Source: Pseudomonadota bacterium | Lineage (GTDB): Bacteria; Pseudomonadota; Alphaproteobacteria; Rhizobiales; Tepidamorphaceae | DNA: 9,509 nt | Direction: 5' to 3' | NCBI GenBank assembly: GCA_023435545.1 | Contig: JAEYRQ010000592.1 | Location: 1 to 9,509 of the forward strand | The notes under the pieces: generated by a model | Seen by the model: only the letters and a program-made list of their open reading frames with translations | Database searches by the model: none | Told to the model about the DNA's origin: nothing | In this document: positions 5,882-9,509 of the stretch, in pieces | Layout: each line of letters begins with the position of its first letter | How positions within the stretch are numbered: position 1 is the first letter of the stretch | Position numbers and translations under genes: made by a program

Positions 5882-5903
5882 TGAATTGCATATTGCATTC
5901 AAT
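5882..5903. promoter_or_regulatory. Candidate operator in the pdxA-dctP divergent region
   Basis: In the 132-base gap between the divergent starts lies an AT-rich element with inverted arms TGAAT (5882-5886) and ATTCA (5897-5901), ten bases between them. Inside it are two tandem copies of ATTGCAT (5885-5898). It stands out from the GC-rich surroundings. GntR/FCD regulators commonly bind short symmetric AT-rich sites in such divergent control regions, and a GntR/FCD gene closes the operon. No convincing -35/-10 pair was found. A small GGAGG/CCTCC hairpin (5931-5947) lies further into the dctP leader. Confidence 0.45.
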
Positions 5904-5980
5904 CCGGCCATTGGGCAATCTTCTCCATCAGGAGGCGACAGTCCTCCGGACGAACGAAACCTCTTGGGGAGGACGCCACG

Positions 5981-6976
5981 ATGACTGCTATCGTTCGACT
6001 GTCCGCGATCGCCGCCGCGGCCTTCGCGCTCGCCGTGCCCGATCTCGCCGGTGCCCAGACCGTCCTGCGCTACGCCCATGTCGGCGCGGAGGGCGAATCC
6101 CAGACCCGCTACGCCGCCGAGCTGGCCGAACTGGTGAAGGAGAAGACCGACGGCCGGGTCGTCCTCCAGGTGTTCCCGGGCTCGCAGCTCGGGAACCTGA
6201 GCGAGATGATCGACGGTGTGCGCATCGGCTCGATCCAGATGGCCCATCACGACTTCTCCTCGCTCGACCGGATCGAGCCGGATGTCGCGGTGTTCAACGC
6301 GCCCTTCGCCTATCGCGATCCCGAGCACGCGATGAAGGCGACCGCCGAGGCAACCTCGCCGGTGATGCAGCAGATCAACGAGAAGCTGGTCGAGAAGGGC
6401 GGCGTCAGGATCGTCGGCAACTTCTATCGCGGTGCCCGCCAGCTCACTGCTCGCTATCCGGTCAAGTCGCCAGCCGACATGGAGGGCAAGAAGTTCCGCG
6501 CCGTGCCGGTGCCGCTGTGGAACTCGATGATCAAGGGCATGGGCGCGATCCCGACGCCGGTCGAGATCTCGGAGATCATGCCGGCGCTGATGACCGGCCT
6601 GGTCGAGGGCCAGGAAAACCCGCTCAACAATATCATCGCCCGAAAGATGTACGAGGCGAACAAGTACGTGATGATGACCAGCCACATGGAATCGGTGCTG
6701 GCGGTGTTCGTCAACGAGGACGCCTGGCAGGCGATCCCGGAGGCCGACCGGGCGTTGATGCAGGAGGCCTTCGATGAGATGGCCGCGCGCTCGCTCGAGT
6801 GGGCAAGGGACGCCGAGGCCGGCGAGATCCAGGTGCTGAAGGACAACGGCGTCACCATCATCGACGCGTCCAGCGGCCTCGACCTCCCCGCCTTCCGCGA
6901 AGCGGTGGGCAAGCAGATCCTCGCCGATTATCCGAGCTGGGGGCCGTACCTGGAGCAGCTCGACGCGGTGCAGTAG
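5981..6976 (+). CDS. dctP: TRAP transporter periplasmic substrate-binding protein (DctP family)
   Basis: The product is a 331-residue periplasmic binding protein that captures an organic acid and delivers it to the DctQM membrane complex. An N-terminal signal peptide (residues 1-25, ending AGA before Gln26) is followed by the mature start TVLRYAHVGAEGE, typical of the family. VFPGSQLGN (65-72) is the usual 'P.sqLG' motif. The ligand-carboxylate arginine region is visible as GARQLTA (151-157) and MEGKKFRAV with Arg173. VEGQENPLNNI (208-218) carries the conserved Asn213. Together these indicate a carboxylate ligand without naming it. The start at 5981 is backed by a strong GGGGAGGA (5966-5973) seven bases upstream. 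The stop TAG is followed directly by an in-frame TGA, then by a hairpin and repeat before dctQ. It is divergent from the PdxA-like gene across a region with a candidate operator. Confidence 0.93.
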   Translation: MTAIVRLSAIAAAAFALAVPDLAGAQTVLRYAHVGAEGESQTRYAAELAELVKEKTDGRVVLQVFPGSQLGNLSEMIDGVRIGSIQMAHHDFSSLDRIEPDVAVFNAPFAYRDPEHAMKATAEATSPVMQQINEKLVEKGGVRIVGNFYRGARQLTARYPVKSPADMEGKKFRAVPVPLWNSMIKGMGAIPTPVEISEIMPALMTGLVEGQENPLNNIIARKMYEANKYVMMTSHMESVLAVFVNEDAWQAIPEADRALMQEAFDEMAARSLEWARDAEAGEIQVLKDNGVTIIDASSGLDLPAFREAVGKQILADYPSWGPYLEQLDAVQ

Positions 6977-6983
6977 TGACAGC

Positions 6984-7010
6984 GGCGGGCGCGACTGGCC
7001 CGCGCCCGCC
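6984..7010 (+). terminator. Perfect GC hairpin after dctP (attenuator or mRNA-stabilising stem)
   Basis: GGCGGGCGCG (6984-6993) and CGCGCCCGCC (7001-7010) are exact reverse complements around a seven-base loop, starting seven bases after the dctP stop. No U-run follows, so full intrinsic termination is unlikely. In binding-protein operons such stems often block 3' decay or reduce read-through, keeping the binding protein more abundant than the membrane subunits. That role is inferred from position. Confidence 0.6.
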
Positions 7011-7033
7011 TCACGCAGCAGCATCCTCGAGGC

Positions 7034-7131
7034 ATGTCCCGGACCTGATCCGGGACCCAGCCCACCGCGCCGATGATGCAATCGATGCCAATGCGGCAGC
7101 GCCGCTGGGCCCCGGATCAAGTCCGGGGCAT
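7034..7131. repeat. Inverted pair of 28-base palindromic repeats (REP/BIME-like) between dctP and dctQ
   Basis: The segments 7034-7061 and 7104-7131 are reverse complements at 25 of 28 positions, with 42 bases between. Each carries its own imperfect palindrome centred on TGATC or GATCA (CCCGGACCTGATCCGGG, and CCCCGGATCAAGTCCGGGG). This core resembles dispersed palindromic repeats I recall from intergenic regions of many alphaproteobacteria. Two inverted copies could fold into one long hairpin in the transcript. The rest of the 282-base gap (7132-7258) shows no gene. An imperfect 8-base stem, CCGGTCTT (7229-7236) with AAGACGGG (7243-7250), sits right before the dctQ start. Confidence 0.75.
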
Positions 7132-7258
7132 ACCGGAGTGGATGGGGCGATGGCCGCGCAAGCCGGGATCGGAGGCGCAACGGTCGTGTGGGTCGGCCCC
7201 GGAGTTGATGGCGCGACGCGACCGAATACCGGTCTTCCTGTCAAGACGGGCAGAACCC

Positions 7259-7747
7259 ATGGACACCCTCTGGGGATACATTGAACGCCTCCTCGGCGCG
7301 ATCGCGATGACGGCGCTCGCCGCGCTGGTCGTGCTGCCGGCGACCCAGGTGTTTCTGCGCGACGTGTTCTCCGCCCCGGTCATCGGGCTGGAGGAGGCGA
7401 CCCGCTGGTCGCTGATCATCCTGGTGTTCTCGGCCGCGCCGCTGTTGATCTCCACCAACCAGCAGATCCGCCTCGCCGAGTTCACGATGCTGCTGCCGGA
7501 GCGGGTGCGCGCGCTGCTCGAGCGGTTCACGCTGCTTGCCGGCGGCATCGTGCTCGGCATCATCGCGTTGTCGGGGCTCCTGTCGATCCTGCGCAATTTC
7601 GGCACCCGCACGCCGACGCTCGACATCCCGTTCTGGCTGTTCGCCTCGCCGATGCTGGCCGGCCTCGGCCTCGCCGCCATCGGCTACGTCTGGTTCGCCC
7701 TGCGCCGCGCCGCGCCCCCCGGCGGCGGCGACGGCCAGATCACCTGA
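7259..7747 (+). CDS. dctQ: TRAP transporter small membrane subunit (DctQ family)
   Basis: The product is a 162-residue inner-membrane protein with four predicted helices, at about residues 11-33, 48-66, 88-112 and 125-147, the standard DctQ layout. Family features include an N-terminal LLGAIAMTALAALVVLPATQVFLRDV pattern, the EEATRW segment (45-50) before helix 2, and NQQIRLAEF (67-75), which corresponds to the conserved short loop after helix 2. The subunit bridges the binding protein and the large DctM channel subunit. The ATG at 7259 is chosen because the family homology begins there; upstream in-frame sequence runs into the repeat element. No strong ribosome-binding site is visible, and a weak stem ends eight bases before the ATG, so initiation may be poor or controlled. 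It is separated from dctP by 282 bases and from dctM by 21. Confidence 0.9.
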   Translation: MDTLWGYIERLLGAIAMTALAALVVLPATQVFLRDVFSAPVIGLEEATRWSLIILVFSAAPLLISTNQQIRLAEFTMLLPERVRALLERFTLLAGGIVLGIIALSGLLSILRNFGTRTPTLDIPFWLFASPMLAGLGLAAIGYVWFALRRAAPPGGGDGQIT

Positions 7748-7768
7748 ACGCTCTCGGAGCCCAGTCGC

Positions 7769-9049
7769 ATGGACCTCGGCCTCGTGGTCATCCTCGCCTT
7801 CTTCGTGCTGTTCCTGCTGGGCTTTCCGGTGGTGTTCGCGATCCTGATCCCCTCCGTCACCTACATCTGGTGGCAGGGGATACCGCTCGCCGTGGTCGGG
7901 CAGCGCGTGCTGTACGCGCTCGATTCCTTCCCGCTGGTGGCGGTGCCGGTGTTCATCCTGGTCGGCAACCTGATGAACGCCGCCGGCATTACGGAAAAGC
8001 TGTTCCGCTTCGCTGACGTTTTGGTCGGGCGGCTCTATGGGGGGCTCGCCCAGGTCAACATCGTCGCCAGTCTGATCTTCTCGGGCGTCTCCGGGGCCGC
8101 GCTCGCCGATGTCGGCGGACTCGGCCGCATCGAGATCAAGGCGATGAAGGACCGCGGCTTCAAGCTGCCGTTTGCCGCCGCGGTCACCGGTGCCTCGGCG
8201 ATCGTCGGGCCGATCTTCCCGCCCTCGATCCCGCTGATCATCTACGCCTCGGTGACCTCGGTCTCGGCGCTGCAGCTACTCGTCGCGGGCATCGTCCCCG
8301 CGCTCGTCTGCGTCGCCATGCTGATGGGGGCGACCGCCATCATCGCCATGCGCTTCGATCTGCCCCGGTCCGAACGCTGGCCGCGCCCGCGCGAACTGTG
8401 GGCAGCATTCTGGCCGGCGTTCCCGGCGCTGCTGGCGCCGGTGGTGCTGATCGGCGGCATGATGTCGGGCAGTTTCACCCCGACCGAGGCCTCCGCGGTG
8501 TGCGTGGTCTACGTGCTGGCGGTGGGCGTCTTCTACTATCGCGACATGAACTGGCGCTTCATCCGCGAGGCGGCGGTCAACACCGTGCGCGGCACCGCCG
8601 CGATCCTGATCATTGTGGCTGCGGCGGCCATGTTCGGCTGGATCCTCGCCGTCGAGCAGGTGCCGCAGGCGTTCTCCTCCTGGACGGCGGGCATCGCCGA
8701 CAATCCGTACATGCTGCTGTTGATCGTCAACCTGATCTTCTTCATCGCCGGCATGTTCATCGATTCGACGACGGCGACGCTGCTGCTGGTGCCGATCATC
8801 GCGCCACCGCTGGTGGCGGCGGGGGTCGATCCGATCCATCTCGGAATCATCGTCATCTTCAACCTGATGATCGGCACCATCACCCCACCGTTCGGGCTGT
8901 CGCTGTTCCTGCTCTCCAGCATGACCGGCGTGCCGATGATGAAGCTGCTGAGAGCCATGGTGCCGTTCTATCCGGCGCTGTTCGCCACCTTGGCGCTGAT
9001 CGTGCTGATGCCGGGTCTGGTGCTGTGGCTTCCGTCCATGCTCAGATGA
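7769..9049 (+). CDS. dctM: TRAP transporter large permease subunit (DctM family)
   Basis: The product is a 426-residue, very hydrophobic inner-membrane protein of normal DctM length, with about 11-12 helices. It forms the sodium-driven transport channel. Recognisable family segments are the N-terminal LLGFPVVFAILIPSV (16-30), SFPLVAVPVFILVGNLMN (53-70), SGVSGAALADVGGLG (105-119) followed by the charged loop IEIKAMKDRGF, GPIFPPSIPLIIYA (147-160), and the C-terminal GTITPPFGLSLFLL. The two PP-containing re-entrant motifs are characteristic. The start at ATG 7769 has GGAG (7756-7759) nine bases upstream, 21 bases after the dctQ stop. The regulator gene follows after four bases, indicating one transcript. 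A long antisense frame under its second half reflects its codon bias. Confidence 0.94.
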   Translation: MDLGLVVILAFFVLFLLGFPVVFAILIPSVTYIWWQGIPLAVVGQRVLYALDSFPLVAVPVFILVGNLMNAAGITEKLFRFADVLVGRLYGGLAQVNIVASLIFSGVSGAALADVGGLGRIEIKAMKDRGFKLPFAAAVTGASAIVGPIFPPSIPLIIYASVTSVSALQLLVAGIVPALVCVAMLMGATAIIAMRFDLPRSERWPRPRELWAAFWPAFPALLAPVVLIGGMMSGSFTPTEASAVCVVYVLAVGVFYYRDMNWRFIREAAVNTVRGTAAILIIVAAAAMFGWILAVEQVPQAFSSWTAGIADNPYMLLLIVNLIFFIAGMFIDSTTATLLLVPIIAPPLVAAGVDPIHLGIIVIFNLMIGTITPPFGLSLFLLSSMTGVPMMKLLRAMVPFYPALFATLALIVLMPGLVLWLPSMLR

Positions 9050-9053
9050 TCCG

Positions 9054-9509
9054 ATGACGTCGACGACAGACACGCCAGATACCCCGGCGACCGCATATCC
9101 CGGCGCCGACGAGCCCGACGCAGGCGGACCGCTTGGCTGGCGCTCGCTGCACGAGACCGTGACGCAGCGTCTGCGCGACATGATCGTCGAGGGACACCTC
9201 AAGGAGGGCAGCCGCATCGTCGAGCGGGAGTTGTGCGAAAAGCTCGGCGTCTCGCGCACCCCGCTGCGCGAGGCCTTCAAGGTGCTGGCCGGCGAGGGGC
9301 TGGTCGAGCTGCAGCCCAACCGCGGCGCCGTGGTCAGCAGGCTCGGCCCCGTGGAGGCGCGCGACATGCTGCGGGTGATCGCCAGGCTGGAGGCGCTGGC
9401 CGGCGAACTCGCCTGCGCCGAGGCGAGCGATGCGGAGATCGCCGCCATCCGCCGGATGCACGACCGGATGCTTGAACTCTACGAGGCTGCCGACCGCTCG
9501 CCCTACTTC
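9054..9509 (+). CDS. GntR-family transcriptional regulator with FCD domain, truncated at the window edge
   Basis: The frame starts at ATG 9054, four bases after the dctM stop, and stays open for 152 codons to the right edge. After a Pro/Asp-rich leader of about 28 residues, a winged helix-turn-helix occupies residues 31-96: SLHETVTQRLRDMIVEG, SRIVERELCEKLGVSRTPLREAFKVLAGEGLV with the recognition helix at SRTPLREAF (68-76), and the wing LQPNRGAVVSRL. The FCD ligand-binding domain begins with VEARDMLRVIARLEALAGELA (100-120); the sequence ends just before the expected N..FH metal-site motif. FCD regulators respond to organic acids and usually repress adjacent catabolic and transport genes. This one probably controls the dctPQM and pdxA/amidohydrolase transcripts through the divergent region. 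No clear ribosome-binding site is seen, so translation is probably coupled to dctM. Confidence 0.92.
   Translation, partial: MTSTTDTPDTPATAYPGADEPDAGGPLGWRSLHETVTQRLRDMIVEGHLKEGSRIVERELCEKLGVSRTPLREAFKVLAGEGLVELQPNRGAVVSRLGPVEARDMLRVIARLEALAGELACAEASDAEIAAIRRMHDRMLELYEAADRSPYF

Noticed and set aside
5849..7180. Minus-strand open frame extending the PdxA-like gene upstream by more than 440 codons
   Set aside because: It is antisense to dctP, has low-complexity His/Arg/Asp-rich composition and no domain. PdxA homology begins right at the ATG at 5848.
7073..7258. Upstream in-frame extension of dctQ
   Set aside because: It runs through the repeat element, has Arg/Pro-rich composition, and DctQ homology starts only at ATG 7259.
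8276..9448. Long minus-strand frame of about 390 codons under dctM and the regulator gene
   Set aside because: The His/Gln/Arg-rich product is a codon-bias shadow of two well-supported plus-strand genes; it has no ribosome-binding site or recognisable fold.

Overview
The window is high-GC DNA with dense coding on both strands, probably from an alphaproteobacterium of the Hyphomicrobiales (Rhizobiales) type. The evidence is the gene families present, sites matching the EcfG general-stress sigma-factor consensus (GGAAC-N16-CGTT), and a palindromic repeat of the 'CCGGA..TGATCCGG' kind common in alphaproteobacterial intergenic regions. No rRNA, tRNA, CRISPR array or insertion sequence is visible.

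Left part (1-3940), envelope and stress housekeeping. From the left edge: the first 44 codons of a His-rich cation diffusion facilitator on the minus strand; a small exported L,D-transpeptidase; a SpoIIAA/STAS-like protein; a 52-residue membrane protein starting at GTG; a glycine-zipper lipoprotein; an 81-residue single-pass membrane protein on the minus strand; and a type II NADH dehydrogenase. The last two are divergent. The 236-base gap between them holds two exact GGAAC-N16-CGTT matches placed back to back, one for each gene. A near match lies upstream of the lipoprotein and a weaker one upstream of the STAS gene. Much of this half may therefore belong to the EcfG general stress regulon.

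Right part (3921-9509), a catabolic and uptake locus. On the minus strand, a PdxA-like dehydrogenase is translationally coupled (GTGA overlap) to a COG3618 amidohydrolase/lactonase. Divergent from these is a TRAP transporter operon (dctP, dctQ, dctM), followed 4 bases later by a GntR/FCD regulator cut by the right edge. The 132-base divergent intergenic region carries a symmetric AT-rich element that is a plausible operator for the regulator. The gap between dctP and dctQ holds a perfect 10-bp GC hairpin and a pair of 28-bp inverted repeats, which would fit higher expression of the binding protein than of the membrane subunits.

Taken together, the right half looks like a self-regulated module: the TRAP system imports an organic acid, the amidohydrolase may open a lactone or similar bond, and the PdxA-like enzyme oxidises a hydroxy acid (possibly phosphorylated) or a diol. 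The substrate is not identifiable from sequence. The PdxA-like protein lacks the usual GHTE substrate-binding segment, so its substrate is probably not 4-phosphohydroxy-threonine.
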